Translations under genes and position numbers: made by a program
Part shown: in pieces, positions 26,791 through 37,527 of the stretch
How the letters are laid out: every line of letters begins with the position of its first letter
Numbering within the stretch: the stretch's first letter is position 1
Source of the DNA: Neoroseomonas lacus
Lineage (GTDB): Bacteria > Pseudomonadota > Alphaproteobacteria > Acetobacterales > Acetobacteraceae
Assembly: GCF_014644535.1 (NCBI RefSeq)
Contig: NZ_BMKW01000008.1
Location: forward strand, 308,679-372,678
Length of the DNA: 64,000 nucleotides
Reading direction: 5' to 3'
The notes under the pieces: model-generated
Seen by the model: the letters and a program-made list of their open reading frames with translations, nothing else
The model's database searches: none
Told to the model about the DNA's origin: nothing

Positions 26791-29013
26791 ATGCCCGACG
26801 ACATCAAGGACCTGCCCGAAGGCGGCGCGACGCGCGAGACGAAGCTCGCCGATGCGCTGTCCGAGCGCTACCTCGCCTATGCGCTGTCCACCATCACCGC
26901 GCGGTCGCTGCCGGATGTGCGGGACGGGCTGAAGCCGGTCCATCGCCGCCTGCTCTGGGCGATGCACCAGCTTCGCCTGGACCCGGCCACCGGCTTCAAG
27001 AAATGCGCCCGCATCGTCGGCGACGTGATGGGCAAGTATCACCCGCACGGCGACAGCTCGATCTACGAGGCGATGGTGCGCCTCGCGCAGGAATTTGCCG
27101 CGCGCTTCCCGCTGGTCGAAGGTCAGGGGAATTTCGGCAATATCGACGGCGATAACGCTGCGGCCATGCGCTACACCGAAGCGCGCATGACCGAGGTCGC
27201 CAAGGCGATGCTCGAGGGCATCGAGGAAGACAGCGTCGATTTTCGCGCCACCTATGACGGCGAGGAACGCGAGCCGATCGTCCTGCCAGCGGCCTTCCCG
27301 AACCTGCTGGCCAATGGCGCGGCGGGCATCGCGGTGGGTATGGCGACCTCGATCCCGCCGCATAATGCGGGGGAGCTGTGCGACGCGGCGCTGGCGCTGA
27401 TCGCCGACCCGAATGCCGATCTGCTCGCCCACATCAAGGGCCCGGATTTCCCGACCGGCGGCGTGCTCGTCGAACCGGCCGAAGCCATCCGCGACGCGTA
27501 CGAGACCGGCCGCGGTGGCTTCCGCGTCCGCGCGCGCTGGGAACGCGAGGCGCTGAAGAACGGCACCTGGCAGATCGTCGTCACCGAGATCCCGTATCAG
27601 GTCCAGAAGGCCAAGCTGATAGAACAGATCGCGCAGTTGCTGGAGGAGAAGAAGCTCCCGCTGCTCGGCGATGTGCGCGACGAGAGCACCGACGTCGTCC
27701 GCCTGGTGCTGGAACCCAAGACCCGCGCCGTCGAACCCGCCGTGCTGATGGAGACGATGTTCCGCGCCACCGCGCTGGAATCGCGCTTCCCGCTGAACAT
27801 GAACGTGCTCGACGCCAACCGCACGCCGCGCGTGATGGGGCTGCGGGAAGTGCTGCGCTCCTGGCTCGACCATCGGCATGTCGTGCTGGTGCGGCGCGCC
27901 GAACACCGCTTGGCGGCGATCGCGCGGCGGCTGGAGATCCTTGACGGCTACCTGATCGCGTATCTCAACCTCGATGAGGTGATCCGCATCATCCGCAGCG
28001 AGGACGAGCCGAAGCCGGTGCTGATGGCGCGGTTCGAACTCACCGATCTCCAGGCGGAATCGATCCTCAATATGCGCCTGCGCGCCCTGCGCAAGCTGGA
28101 GGAGATGGAGATCCGCAAGGAGCACAGGAAGCTCACCGCGGAACAGAAGAGGCTCCAGGGCCTGCTGGGGTCGGAGAAGAAGCGCTGGGATGCCATCGCC
28201 GAGGAAATCGCCGCAACGCGCGTCAAGTTCGGCGACGGCCCGCTCGGCAAGCGCCGCACCGAGACGGGCCGCATCCTGCCTGCCGTGCTGGTGGACGAGA
28301 CCGCTTTCGTCGAACGCGAGCCGATCACCGTCATCCTGTCTGAGAAGGGCTGGATCCGCGCGCAGAAGGGGCACATCCCGCTCGATGGCGAGATCCGCTT
28401 CAAGGAAGGCGACGGGCTGCTCGCCGCGCTGCATGCGGAGACGACCGACCGAATCGTAATCTTCGCCACCAATGGCCGCGCCTACACGCTGAAGGCCGAT
28501 GCCCTGCCGCGCGGCCGCGGCGACGGCCAGCCGGTGCGCCTGATCGTCGACCTCACCAATGAGGACGCCGTGGTGACGATGTTCGTGCATGAGGAAGGCA
28601 AGCGCTTCCTGCTCGCTGCGTCGGATGGCAAGGGCTTCGTGGTGAAGGGCGAGGACCTGCTGGCGGAGAAGCGCACCGGCAAGCAGGTGCTCAATGTCGA
28701 TCCGCCGGTCGAGGCCGCTGTCTGCACCCCGGTGGATGGCGACGCCGTTGCTGTGATCGGGCAGAACCGCAAGTTGCTGGTCTTCCCGCTCGACCAGGTG
28801 CCGGAGATGACGCGCGGCCGCGGCGTGCAGTTGCAGGCCTATCGGGACGGCGGGTTGTCGGATGTGAAGGTGTTCCGCAAGGCCGAGGGCCTGACCTGGA
28901 CATTGGGCGGCCGCACAAGGACGGAAACGGATCTGCGCCCCTGGGCCGGCAACCGTGCCGGCGCGGGCAAGCAGCCGCCGAACGGCTTCCCGAAGGCGAA
29001 CCGGTTCGAGTAG
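26791..29013 (+). CDS. parC: DNA topoisomerase IV subunit A
   Basis: ParC is the DNA-cleaving subunit that decatenates daughter chromosomes with ParE. It has 740 residues. The start [37 protein letters not shown] and the quinolone-region segment [20 protein letters not shown] are diagnostic. The catalytic tyrosine is Y128 in [10 protein letters not shown]. The short C-terminal beta-pinwheel and the 740-residue length separate it from GyrA. It starts 87 nt after recO; the gyrase and parE genes are not in view. Confidence 0.95.
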   Translation: MPDDIKDLPEGGATRETKLADALSERYLAYALSTITARSLPDVRDGLKPVHRRLLWAMHQLRLDPATGFKKCARIVGDVMGKYHPHGDSSIYEAMVRLAQEFAARFPLVEGQGNFGNIDGDNAAAMRYTEARMTEVAKAMLEGIEEDSVDFRATYDGEEREPIVLPAAFPNLLANGAAGIAVGMATSIPPHNAGELCDAALALIADPNADLLAHIKGPDFPTGGVLVEPAEAIRDAYETGRGGFRVRARWEREALKNGTWQIVVTEIPYQVQKAKLIEQIAQLLEEKKLPLLGDVRDESTDVVRLVLEPKTRAVEPAVLMETMFRATALESRFPLNMNVLDANRTPRVMGLREVLRSWLDHRHVVLVRRAEHRLAAIARRLEILDGYLIAYLNLDEVIRIIRSEDEPKPVLMARFELTDLQAESILNMRLRALRKLEEMEIRKEHRKLTAEQKRLQGLLGSEKKRWDAIAEEIAATRVKFGDGPLGKRRTETGRILPAVLVDETAFVEREPITVILSEKGWIRAQKGHIPLDGEIRFKEGDGLLAALHAETTDRIVIFATNGRAYTLKADALPRGRGDGQPVRLIVDLTNEDAVVTMFVHEEGKRFLLAASDGKGFVVKGEDLLAEKRTGKQVLNVDPPVEAAVCTPVDGDAVAVIGQNRKLLVFPLDQVPEMTRGRGVQLQAYRDGGLSDVKVFRKAEGLTWTLGGRTRTETDLRPWAGNRAGAGKQPPNGFPKANRFE

Positions 29014-29085
29014 CCGCCCCGCACCATCCCCTTGTCAGGGCGGCCCGCGACGGCGCAGGGTTTCTTCCATAGGAGGAACGAATCC

Positions 29086-30228
29086 ATGGCACGTCGCCCG
29101 GCAACGGACCCGAAATCCCTCACCGTCTTCTACGCCACCAACCGGCGGCGCAATTCGGATGCCTTCGACGCGATCAGCGGTGAGGAGCCGGACAATCGCC
29201 GGCTCTGGCTTGGCAAGGCGAGCGTCGAGATGATCGGCGACCCGAATGACACGGAGGCCCGCCGTCGCCTGCTGGCGCATCCTGAGATCCCGGGTGACGA
29301 CGACTTCAAGGACCCGGATGCCGGCTCGGCGGCGCAACTGCTGGATGCCTGGCTCGACAATGCGGTGGACCGGCAGGCGGTGGCGCTGTTCTACATTCAC
29401 GGCTTCGCCAACAGCTTCGGTTCGGCCATCGAGCGCGGCGCCCAGATCACCGAATTCTACAGCGGCCATGTGGCGCTCGCACCCTTCGCCTTCTCCTGGC
29501 CGTCGGACGGCATGGTGATCGACCCGCAGAAGCTCGCCGCGCTGGTCGGTGCCGCCATCTCGCAATACCGATCGGACCAGTCGGATGCGATGGCGGCGGG
29601 TGGCGCCCTGTCGCGCCTCCTGCGGGAGATCAATCGCGCCCGGCTGCGGGCGAAGAAGCGCCGCCGCCTGCCGCGCATGGTGCTGCTGGCGCACAGCATG
29701 GGCAACCTCGCTCTGTCAGCCGGGCTTGCGGTCATGCGCAACGGCCTGCTGACGGCCCCGATGGCGGGCACCTTCGACCACGCCGTCCTGGTCGCCTCGG
29801 ACGTGCCGCACACTATGCTCAATCCTGACGAACCGCTGAGCGAGATCGCCTTGCTGGCCAGTGGCGTGACCGTCATCACCAGCCGCGACAGCACGCTTAG
29901 CATCGCCAGTCGCATTGCCAATGAAGGCTCGCGCCGGCTCGGCCATTTCGGGCCATCGGAGCTGTCACTGCTGCCGAAGGGCGTGACGGTGGTGGATTAC
30001 TTCCTCGGCCTGCAGGCGCCGCAATCCAAGCCGCAGCTATTCACCGTCGGCGGCACCGAATGGGACATCGTCGAGCACCAGTATTATCGCAACGACCAGA
30101 AGGCGCGCATGGACCTCGCCGAGGTGCTGGCCGGGCGCGAACCGGCGGGACGCGTCGTGCTCGATCCGGCGGACCAGGTCCAGCAGGAGAGGGCACGGCA
30201 CCAGATCCTGCCCTTCACGGGCGTGTAG
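29086..30228 (+). CDS. Alpha/beta hydrolase of the DUF900 family
   Basis: This 380-residue protein belongs to the DUF900-type alpha/beta hydrolases. Visible are LTVFYATNRRR near the N-terminus, the oxyanion strand ALFYIHGFANSFGSAIE, FSWPSDG, and the nucleophile elbow LLAHSMGNLAL. The C-terminal catalytic acid and histidine are less certain (VEHQYYRND). No signal peptide is seen, so it is probably cytoplasmic. The start at 29086 has GGAGGA at good spacing. The substrate is unknown. Confidence 0.85.
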   Translation: MARRPATDPKSLTVFYATNRRRNSDAFDAISGEEPDNRRLWLGKASVEMIGDPNDTEARRRLLAHPEIPGDDDFKDPDAGSAAQLLDAWLDNAVDRQAVALFYIHGFANSFGSAIERGAQITEFYSGHVALAPFAFSWPSDGMVIDPQKLAALVGAAISQYRSDQSDAMAAGGALSRLLREINRARLRAKKRRRLPRMVLLAHSMGNLALSAGLAVMRNGLLTAPMAGTFDHAVLVASDVPHTMLNPDEPLSEIALLASGVTVITSRDSTLSIASRIANEGSRRLGHFGPSELSLLPKGVTVVDYFLGLQAPQSKPQLFTVGGTEWDIVEHQYYRNDQKARMDLAEVLAGREPAGRVVLDPADQVQQERARHQILPFTGV

Positions 30229-30391
30229 CGCGGACCCCGATCAGGTTTAAGCATCCGGTCGGGTGACGATGCTCGCCCAAACATGGCCCGGGAACGGCTT
30301 CCGTAAGCCAATGCGAACGGAAATCGCTCCGGGGCGGCCACCGGCCGGCGTCCGGGTGCGCCAAGGAACGGTCAGCCGGTCCCCCTGTGGT

Positions 30392-31618
30392 TCAGGCGGC
30401 GCGCACCAGGACGTGACGCTTGCGCCCAACCGACAGCTTTGCCGCGCCATCGCGCAGGTCGGCCTCGGTGACGGTGACGCCGACATCCGTCACCACCACG
30501 TCGTTCAGCCGCAGCCCGTTCTGCACGATCAGCCGCCGCGCCTCGCCCTTCGAGGCGGCGAGACCCGCCTGCACCGCGAGGTCGATATAGGCTGCCGGCA
30601 GCGCCACGGTGATGGTGGGCAAGGTATCCGCCGCTGCCCCTTCCTCGAACGCCCTGCGGGCGGTCTCGGCGGCGGTCTCGGCGGCGGCGCGGCCATGCAG
30701 CAGGGCGGTCGCCTCGGTCGCGAGGATCTTCTTGGCCTCGTTCACCTCGGCGCCTTGCAGGGCGGCGAGGCGGCGCACCTCCTCCATCGGCATTTCGGTG
30801 AACAGGGCGAGGAAGCGGCCGACATCGGCATCCTCGGTGTTACGCCAGAACTGCCAGTAGTCATAGGGGCTGAGGCGGTCCGGGTTCAGCCACACCGCAC
30901 CCGCGGCGGTCTTGCCCATCTTGGCGCCGGAGGCGGTGGTCAGCAGCGGCGTGGTCAGCACATGGGCATGGCCGCCTTCCATGCGGCGGATCAGCTCCGC
31001 ACCCATGACGATGTTGCCCCATTGGTCCGACCCGCCCATCTGCAGCACCGCGCCGTGGCGGCGGTGCAGTTCCAGGAAGTCGTAGGACTGCAGCAGCATG
31101 TAGTTGAATTCGAGGAAAGAGAGCGAATGCTCACGCTCGAGCCGCAGCTTCACGCTGTCCATGGTCAGCATGCGGTTCACGCTGAAATGCCGCCCGACAT
31201 CGCGCAGGAAGGGGATGTAGCGCAGCTCATCCAGCCACGCGGCGTTGTCGAGCATCATCGCACCCGCATCGAAGTCGAGCAGCGCGTCGAAGGTACGGCG
31301 GATGCCGGCCTTGTTGGCCTCGATGACCTCGTCGGTCAGCAGCTGGCGCGCCTCGTCCTTGCCGGAGGGATCGCCGACCTTGGTGGTGCCGCCGCCGATC
31401 AGCGCGATGGGCCGCCCACCGGTCTTCTGCAGCAGCCGCAGCAGCATGGTCGGCATCAGGTGCCCGACATGCAGGCTGTCGGCCGTGCAGTCATAGCCGA
31501 TATAGGCGACGAGGCCGCCCTTCAGCAGGGCAGCATCCAGCTCCGCCTCGTCAGAGGTCTGGTGGATGTAGCCGCGTTCCTTGGCAATGCGCAGGAAGTC
31601 GCTGGTCGGACCGCTCAT
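30392..31618 (-). CDS. tyrS: Tyrosyl-tRNA synthetase
   Basis: TyrRS charges tRNA-Tyr. It has 408 residues. The class I HIGH-like motif reads LHVGHL near residue 50, the tyrosine-specific GGSDQWGN follows, and the KMSKS-like loop is [11 protein letters not shown]-terminal S4 RNA-binding domain ([21 protein letters not shown]) is present. I chose the ATG at 31618, since CAGGA lies about 9 nt upstream of it; an ATG at 31624 is immediately in front. It is divergent from anmK with a 63-nt gap. Confidence 0.96.
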   Translation of the reverse strand: MSGPTSDFLRIAKERGYIHQTSDEAELDAALLKGGLVAYIGYDCTADSLHVGHLMPTMLLRLLQKTGGRPIALIGGGTTKVGDPSGKDEARQLLTDEVIEANKAGIRRTFDALLDFDAGAMMLDNAAWLDELRYIPFLRDVGRHFSVNRMLTMDSVKLRLEREHSLSFLEFNYMLLQSYDFLELHRRHGAVLQMGGSDQWGNIVMGAELIRRMEGGHAHVLTTPLLTTASGAKMGKTAAGAVWLNPDRLSPYDYWQFWRNTEDADVGRFLALFTEMPMEEVRRLAALQGAEVNEAKKILATEATALLHGRAAAETAAETARRAFEEGAAADTLPTITVALPAAYIDLAVQAGLAASKGEARRLIVQNGLRLNDVVVTDVGVTVTEADLRDGAAKLSVGRKRHVLVRAA

Positions 31619-31681
31619 TGTCATATCCTGTACACGTCGGGACTTCCGCCCGAAGGGCTGGGGGGCTAGCACGTCAACCGC

Positions 31682-32779
31682 ATGCTGAGAACCATCGGGC
31701 TGATGAGCGGCACCTCGCTGGACGGGGTGGACGCTGCCTATCTGGAGACGGACGGGGAGACGATCGCCCGTCTCGGCCCGCGCCTGACCTTGCCTTACGA
31801 CCCCAAACTGCGCCGCGCGCTGCGGGCGCTGCTCGACCGCGCCGAGACACTGCGGGACGACGACCCGGAGTTGCTGGACGCCGTGAAGCGCCTCACCGAC
31901 CGCCACGCGGAAGCGGTCGAGGCGCTGGGCCTCGATGCCGACCTGATCGGCTTCCATGGCCAGACCATCCTGCACCGGCCGCCGGTTGCGGGGCGCAACA
32001 TCACGCCCTTCACCTGGCAGGTGGGCGATGCGGTGTCGCTGGCACGGCGCACCGGGATGACGGTCGCCTATGATTTCCGCTCGGCGGATGTCGCGGCGGG
32101 CGGGCAGGGCGCGCCGCTGGTGCCGGTGTTCCATCGCGCGCTCGCCGCACCGCTGCCCAAGCCGCTGGCGATCCTGAACCTCGGCGGCGTGGGCAACGTC
32201 ACCTGGCTCGGGCCGGATGGCGAGATGCTGGCCTTCGACACCGGCCCGGCCAATGGCCCGCTCGACGATTGGGCGCGCCAGCACACCGGCAAGGATTACG
32301 ACGCGGCAGGCAAGCTGGCGCTGGCCGGGCAGGCCGATGGCGCGGTGCTCGGGCGGCTGATGTCGCATCCCTATCTGACGGCGCCGCCGCCGAAATCGCT
32401 CGACCGGCTGGATTTCGACCGGGCGCTGAAGGAAGCCGGGGCGGCGGAGCTGTCGGCCGCCGATGGCGCCGCGACGCTGTGCGCCTTCTGCGCGGTTTGT
32501 GTGGCCGCCGCCGCGCGGCTGTTCCCAGAACCGCCGCTGCAATGGCTGGTGGCCGGCGGCGGGCGGCGCAACCCGGCGATCATGAAGGCGCTGGCCGGCG
32601 CGCTGGAGGAACCGGTGCGGCCGGTCGAGGTCGCCGGCTGGGATGGCGATGCGCTGGAGGCGCAGGCCTTCGGCCTGCTGGCCGCCCGGGTGGCGCGCAA
32701 GCTGCCGATCACCTTCCCGGGGACGACCGGGGTGCCGCGGCCGCTGGTGGGCGGGCGGATCCTGGGGTCGCTGTTGTAA
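31682..32779 (+). CDS. anmK: Anhydro-N-acetylmuramic acid kinase
   Basis: AnmK phosphorylates and opens 1,6-anhydroMurNAc to MurNAc-6-phosphate in peptidoglycan recycling. It has 365 residues. The phosphate-binding start [15 protein letters not shown], the substrate motifs [12 protein letters not shown] and [21 protein letters not shown], and the ATP-fold segments [12 protein letters not shown] and FDTGPAN are clear. The conserved [12 protein letters not shown] occurs near the end. It is divergent from tyrS, a widespread arrangement in alphaproteobacteria. Confidence 0.96.
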   Translation: MLRTIGLMSGTSLDGVDAAYLETDGETIARLGPRLTLPYDPKLRRALRALLDRAETLRDDDPELLDAVKRLTDRHAEAVEALGLDADLIGFHGQTILHRPPVAGRNITPFTWQVGDAVSLARRTGMTVAYDFRSADVAAGGQGAPLVPVFHRALAAPLPKPLAILNLGGVGNVTWLGPDGEMLAFDTGPANGPLDDWARQHTGKDYDAAGKLALAGQADGAVLGRLMSHPYLTAPPPKSLDRLDFDRALKEAGAAELSAADGAATLCAFCAVCVAAAARLFPEPPLQWLVAGGGRRNPAIMKALAGALEEPVRPVEVAGWDGDALEAQAFGLLAARVARKLPITFPGTTGVPRPLVGGRILGSLL

Positions 32780-32844
32780 CAGCGGCTCCGCCCCCGCGCG
32801 GGCCTGAAAGCCTGCTAGCGTCGCCAGGTCACAGGGAGCCTTCA

Positions 32845-33909
32845 ATGGCCTGGTCCTTCCCCATCGGCACCGTGCGCGGCACGGTCATCCGCGTCCACGT
32901 CACCTTTTTCCTGTTGCTGCTGTGGATCGGCGCGACCCATGCGTCGCGCGGCGGGTTGCCCGATGCGCTGGCCGGGGTCGCCTTCATCAGCCTGGTCTTT
33001 GCCTGCGTCGTACTGCATGAACTCGGCCACGCCGCCGCCGCCGCGCGCTATGGCATCGCCACGCCGGACATCACCCTGCTGCCGATCGGCGGCATGGCGC
33101 GGCTCGACCACATCCCCGAGGAACCCTGGCGGGAGATCGCGATCGCGCTCGCCGGGCCGGCGGTGAATGTCGGCATCTGCCTGCTGCTGGCGGCCGTGCT
33201 GGGCGGTATGCCTTCGGTGCAGGACGGGCTGACGGTGGAGGACCCGCGTGCCGGCTTCCTGCCGCGGCTGTTCTGGGTCAACGCCTTCCTGGTGCTGTTC
33301 AACATGATCCCGGCCTTCCCGATGGATGGCGGACGGGTGCTGCGGGCCGCCCTCGCGCTTCGGATGGGCCACCGGGATGCGACGCGGATGGCGGCGCGGA
33401 TCGGGCAGGGGCTGGCGATCCTGCTCGGCTTCCTGGGGCTGTTCGGGGCGCCGCTGCTGATCTTCATCGCGATGTTCGTCTGGCTGGGCGCGGCAGGGGA
33501 ATCGGCCGAGGAGGACCTGCGCTCGGTGACCCGCGACCTGGTCGCCGAGGACGCCATGGAAACCCGCTTCGAGGCCCTGCCGCCCGAGGCCGATGTGGCC
33601 GCCGCCGCCGAGGCGTTGCTGCGCACCCCGCAGCAGGATTTCCCGGTGGTGGACGGGCAGGGGCGGATGATGGGGCTGTTGACGCGGGACGCGATCATCC
33701 TCGCGTTGCGCCAGGGCGGGCCAGGAACGCCGGTGGCGGACGCGATGCGCGACATCCCGCGGGTCGGCCGCCGCGTGACGCTGTCGGACGCGCTGCAGGC
33801 GCTGTCGCGCGATGGTGCGGTGCCCGCGGTTGGCGTCGAGGAAGCCGGCCGATTGGTCGGGCTGATCACGCCGGCGAACATCGCGGACCTGCTCGCACTG
33901 CGGGGTTGA
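32845..33909 (+). CDS. Site-2 protease (M50) with CBS pair
   Basis: This membrane metalloprotease has 354 residues. It has about six membrane segments, the zinc motif HELGH (H58, E59, H62) in [16 protein letters not shown], and the second motif [12 protein letters not shown] where the aspartate completes the zinc site. Two CBS domains follow (about residues 220-354: [10 protein letters not shown]..., [21 protein letters not shown]). M50 enzymes cleave membrane proteins such as anti-sigma factors or precursors; the target is unknown. It follows anmK after 65 nt. Confidence 0.93.
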   Translation: MAWSFPIGTVRGTVIRVHVTFFLLLLWIGATHASRGGLPDALAGVAFISLVFACVVLHELGHAAAAARYGIATPDITLLPIGGMARLDHIPEEPWREIAIALAGPAVNVGICLLLAAVLGGMPSVQDGLTVEDPRAGFLPRLFWVNAFLVLFNMIPAFPMDGGRVLRAALALRMGHRDATRMAARIGQGLAILLGFLGLFGAPLLIFIAMFVWLGAAGESAEEDLRSVTRDLVAEDAMETRFEALPPEADVAAAAEALLRTPQQDFPVVDGQGRMMGLLTRDAIILALRQGGPGTPVADAMRDIPRVGRRVTLSDALQALSRDGAVPAVGVEEAGRLVGLITPANIADLLALRG

Positions 33910-33957
33910 CGGCGCGGCCCCCGGCGATGGCGGCGACGCGCCGGTCCGCCGGCGGGA

Positions 33958-34533
33958 TCAGGCGCCGTCCGGCGGCCGCGGCGGCGGGCCGAGCAGCAGT
34001 GCGCGCATCCGATCCGGCCCGATCGCCCGCCAAACCTGGCGGAAGCCGCAGAACGGGATCAACGCGACGAAGAAGCTCAGCGCCGTGAAAGCCAGTCCCA
34101 CGACACCGCCGCCGCCGATGATGGGCACGCTGGCCGCCAGCGCTTCGCCATGGATCATCCCCGCGATCAGGTGTTCCAGCACATGGATGGCGATGAACAG
34201 CACGGCGAGCAGGAAGGCCTCGATGACGATCGGATAGATCAGCGGGTGCGGCTTGATGCGCGAGCCGAGGCGGAGATCCTCGGCGATCAGCATCACCTTG
34301 GCGAGTACCAGGGCATTCACCAGCGCCCAGCCATGCGGGGCGAAGCCGATGCTGCGCGCGCGCAGCGCGATGTCCTCATGGATCGTGAAGACCCCGAGGA
34401 GAATATAGAGGTAGAGGAAGGCGATGAGGTAGCGGCGGGCGAGGTCTGCCGCGGCGTGCTTCACCCGCTCCCGTCGCGTTGGCCCGGCGTGGCCGGGCGT
34501 TACGCTGCCGGTCTCGTATCGGTCGTCCTGCAT
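33958..34533 (-). CDS. Predicted four-helix membrane protein
   Basis: I do not recognise a family. This 191-residue protein has an N-terminal cytoplasmic stretch, then about four membrane segments (YLIAFLYLYILLGVF, GWALVNALVLAKVMLIA, LIYPIVIEAFLLAVLFIAIHVL, VGLAFTALSFFVALIPF). The polar SIGFAPHGWALVN and RLGSRIKPHPL loops look conserved, which suggests a real family. The ATG at 34533 is chosen over 34575. It is convergent with the M50 protease gene. Confidence 0.72.
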   Translation of the reverse strand: MQDDRYETGSVTPGHAGPTRRERVKHAAADLARRYLIAFLYLYILLGVFTIHEDIALRARSIGFAPHGWALVNALVLAKVMLIAEDLRLGSRIKPHPLIYPIVIEAFLLAVLFIAIHVLEHLIAGMIHGEALAASVPIIGGGGVVGLAFTALSFFVALIPFCGFRQVWRAIGPDRMRALLLGPPPRPPDGA

Positions 34534-34608
34534 CGCTCCCGCTCCAGTTGCTTCGCCCCGGGCGGTCGTCAGCATACATGTGACGGCCTGCGCCGCTATC
34601 CTGGCGCC

Positions 34609-35514
34609 TCACCCCGCCAGAGACGGCAACCCTCGTCCCAGCCGCTCCAGGATCGCCGCTCCCAACGGATGCGCCTCCACGCAGGGACGCCGCCCATGCA
34701 CCGCCCCGATCCCCGCCCGCTTCGCGAAGAATGGCTTCCCATAAACAGCGAAATGCTCCGCCGTGCGCGGCATCATCATGAAGGTCGCTATCGGCAGCAC
34801 CGACCGGTGCAGCGACTCGGCGGCCTCCTCGTCGCCCGCCTCCATGAACGCCCACACCCGCGCCTGCACATCGGCCACATCCGGCGCCGGGATCATCCCC
34901 GCGCAGCCAATGCGGTGCGTGTCCGTCAACTCGAGCCCCGCCAGCCCGTTGAAGATCGCGAAGGCCCCCTCGGTCTCCTCGATCAGCCGTTGCACATACA
35001 GGATCGGCCCTTCGCCCTTCATCATGCGGAAATGCGGATGCGCTCGGTTCAATACCCGCAGCGCCGAGGCCGACAGCGCCACATCCATCATCGAGGGATT
35101 GTTCTGCGGGCCGCAGGGGATCGACACCCCCTCGGCCAGCGCGCCCATGAAGCGCACCAGCGCCGCCTCGTTCAGCCCCGCGATCTGCGGCGGCTGCAAC
35201 ACCAGCCAAGCGGCGCCGGCGGCCTCGGCCGCGCGCGCCACCTCCAGCGCGGCGGCGACGCCCGCTTCATTCACCGTCACCGCCACCGGCAGCCGGCCGG
35301 CGACATCCTCCAGCACCCAGTCGATGATGGTCCGCCGTTCCACCAGCGTCAGCTTGTGGAACTCCGTCACCAGGCCGAGCACGGCGATGCCATGCGCCCC
35401 GCCGCGGATGCAGGCCTCGACCTGCGCGCGCATCGCCGCGCGGTCGAGCCGTTCGTGCTCGTCGAAGAAGGCATACAGGATCGGCCAGACGCCACGGAAC
35501 GCCACGGCGCTCAC
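34609..35514 (-). CDS. Dihydrodipicolinate synthase family lyase
   Basis: This DapA-superfamily TIM-barrel protein has about 301 residues. The barrel starts FRGVWPILYAFFDEHERLDRAAM, the strand AVTVNEAG replaces the usual GTTGE context, and the Schiff-base lysine is expected in FRMMKGEGP. It is not the lysine-pathway enzyme, which is dapA at 14421. The GTG at 35514 overlaps the stop of the binding-protein gene as GTGA, so the pair probably takes up and cleaves a carboxylic acid. The substrate cannot be inferred. Confidence 0.86.
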   Translation of the reverse strand: MSAVAFRGVWPILYAFFDEHERLDRAAMRAQVEACIRGGAHGIAVLGLVTEFHKLTLVERRTIIDWVLEDVAGRLPVAVTVNEAGVAAALEVARAAEAAGAAWLVLQPPQIAGLNEAALVRFMGALAEGVSIPCGPQNNPSMMDVALSASALRVLNRAHPHFRMMKGEGPILYVQRLIEETEGAFAIFNGLAGLELTDTHRIGCAGMIPAPDVADVQARVWAFMEAGDEEAAESLHRSVLPIATFMMMPRTAEHFAVYGKPFFAKRAGIGAVHGRRPCVEAHPLGAAILERLGRGLPSLAG

Positions 35515-36473
35515 TCCCGCCAGGGATGCAGCGCCCACAGCGCCTCGTAGCGCGTGCGCAGCGCCACCAACTCGGTGCGATACGCCTCGGGGCCGAGGAA
35601 GCGCAGCGGCAGGTTCTGCGTGCGCGCCAGGGCCTGGAAGTCGCTGTCATCGACGGTGCGCCGCACTGACAGCGCCAGGCGCTCCATCACCTCCGGCGCC
35701 ATGCCGGCCGGGGCGGCCATGCCGCGCATCGAGCCCTCGACGACATTGACACCCATTTCCCTGAGCGTCGGCACCGCCGCGGCGGGCTCCCAGCGCGTCT
35801 CGCCCATCTGCGCCAGGGGGCGGATCACGCCCTGCTGCCATTCGTTGATGCCCTCAGCCATGTTCATGACCGCGAGCGGGATCGCGCGCGACATCAGGTT
35901 CTGCTTCACCTGCGCCGAGCCGGCGAAGGGGATGTGCAGGAAGCTCGTATTGGTCGCCCGCTCGATGGCGAGGATCGCCAGGTGGTCATCAGAACCGATC
36001 CCGGTGGTGCCATAGCCGATGGTGCCCGGCTGTGCCCGCGCAGCGGCGAGCAGGGACTGGAAGTCGCGATAGGGGCTGTCGTTCATCACCCACAATCCGC
36101 CCGGATCGTCGACGATATTCGCGATCAGCGCGAAGTCATCGAGCTTGAAGCGCGCCCGCCGTTCAATCGGCACGGTTACGATCGAGGGTGTGTTGATGAA
36201 GCCGATCGTGTAGCCATCCGGCCGCGCCCGGGCGAGTTCGCTGAAGCCGATCTCGCCGCCCGCGCCCGGGCGGTTCAGCACCACCACGGGCTGGCCGAGG
36301 TCCTTTTCCATGAAACGCGCGATGGTGCGCGCCGCGGTGTCGGTGCCGCCGCCAGCGGCATAGGCGACGATCATGGTGATCTGCCGGTCCGGCCGCCAGG
36401 TGGCGCCCTGGGCTCGGGCAATGGCGGGCATGGCGAGCGCTGTGGTGAGCATGCCGCGACGGGTCGAACGCAT
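35511..36473 (-). CDS. Tripartite tricarboxylate transporter substrate-binding protein (Bug/TctC family)
   Basis: This is a periplasmic binding protein of the Bug/TctC family, 320 residues. The Tat-like signal STRRGMLTTALAMPAIARAQG is followed by the family start ITMIVAYAAGGGTDTAARTIARF, then VVLNRPGAGGEIGF, the ligand loop YGTTGIGSDDH and AVPTLREMGV. The membrane partners TctA and TctB are not adjacent. The ATG at 36473 has GAGGAAA upstream. It overlaps the DapA-like lyase gene. Confidence 0.9.
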   Translation of the reverse strand: MRSTRRGMLTTALAMPAIARAQGATWRPDRQITMIVAYAAGGGTDTAARTIARFMEKDLGQPVVVLNRPGAGGEIGFSELARARPDGYTIGFINTPSIVTVPIERRARFKLDDFALIANIVDDPGGLWVMNDSPYRDFQSLLAAARAQPGTIGYGTTGIGSDDHLAILAIERATNTSFLHIPFAGSAQVKQNLMSRAIPLAVMNMAEGINEWQQGVIRPLAQMGETRWEPAAAVPTLREMGVNVVEGSMRGMAAPAGMAPEVMERLALSVRRTVDDSDFQALARTQNLPLRFLGPEAYRTELVALRTRYEALWALHPWRE

Positions 36474-36663
36474 TGCTGTCGTTTCCTCGGGACAATTATT
36501 GCCGATACGATGCACGGCGTCGTGGTCGCGGCAAAGGGGTTACGCGTCGCTATTGCGCAGCCGGCAACAGTGTAGCGCGCGAGGCGGGCATTCAGCCGTC
36601 ACCGGCGCGGGCGCAATTGCGCGGCGGACACCGGCATCGCGCCGGTTGCTGAGGAGAACCCCC

Positions 36664-37527
36664 ATGACCATCCGCCATCGCCGCACCCTCATCGACGGCG
36701 TCGAGATCTTCCACCGCGAGGCCGGCGACCCCTCGAACCCCACCGTGCTGCTGCTGCACGGCTTCCCGACCTCGTCGCACATGTATCGCGACCTGATGCC
36801 CCGCCTCGCCGACCGCTGGCACGTCGTCGCCCCCGACCTGCCCGGCTTCGGCTTCTCGGCCGCCCCGGCGCGCGACGTCTTCGCTTACAGCTTCGAGGCG
36901 ATCACCCAGCTCATCGAACGCTTCACCGAGACACTGGGCCTCTCGCGCTTTGCCGTCATGGTGTTCGACTACGGCGCGCCGGTCGGCTTCCGCCTGGCGC
37001 TGCGTCACCCGGAACGCATCACCGCTATCATCACCCAGAACGGCAATGCCTATGAGGAAGGGCTCAGCGAAGGCTGGAACCCCATCCAGGCCTATTGGCA
37101 GGTGCCGAGCGCGGCCAATCGCGACGCCCTGCGCGGCTTCCTCGCCCCCGAGACGACACGCTGGCAATACGCCCATGGCGTGCATGACGAGAGCCTGCTC
37201 GCCCCCGAGGCCTGGACGCTCGACCAGGCATTGCTCGACCGGCCCGGGATTGCCGAGATCCAGCTCGACCTGTTCCTCGACTACCAGTCCAACGTCGCGC
37301 TCTACCCCGAGATCCAGCGCTACCTGCGAGCCCATCAGCCGCCGCTGCTGGCCGTCTGGGGCCGCAACGACCCGTTCTTCCTGCCGGCCGGGGCCGAGGC
37401 CTTCCGTCGCGACATCCCCGAAGCCGAGGTGCATCTGCTCGATGCCGGTCATTTCGCGCTGGAGACGCGTGGGGTGGAGATCGCCGCGCTGGTGCGCGCC
37501 TTTCTCGGCCGGGTGACCACGCCATGA
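36664..37527 (+). CDS. Alpha/beta hydrolase with Asp nucleophile (epoxide hydrolase/dehalogenase type)
   Basis: This 287-residue hydrolase starts DGVEIFHREAGDPSNPTVLLLHGFPTSSHMYRDL. The nucleophile position holds aspartate (D102 in MVFDYGAPVG), as in epoxide hydrolases and haloalkane dehalogenases, rather than serine. GRNDPFF supplies the acid region and DAGHFALE the histidine. The substrate is unknown. Its stop overlaps the next start (ATGA). Confidence 0.9.
   Translation: MTIRHRRTLIDGVEIFHREAGDPSNPTVLLLHGFPTSSHMYRDLMPRLADRWHVVAPDLPGFGFSAAPARDVFAYSFEAITQLIERFTETLGLSRFAVMVFDYGAPVGFRLALRHPERITAIITQNGNAYEEGLSEGWNPIQAYWQVPSAANRDALRGFLAPETTRWQYAHGVHDESLLAPEAWTLDQALLDRPGIAEIQLDLFLDYQSNVALYPEIQRYLRAHQPPLLAVWGRNDPFFLPAGAEAFRRDIPEAEVHLLDAGHFALETRGVEIAALVRAFLGRVTTP

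Noticed and set aside
26575..28590. 671-codon minus-strand frame opposite parC
   Set aside because: Shadow of parC with biased composition and no family features.
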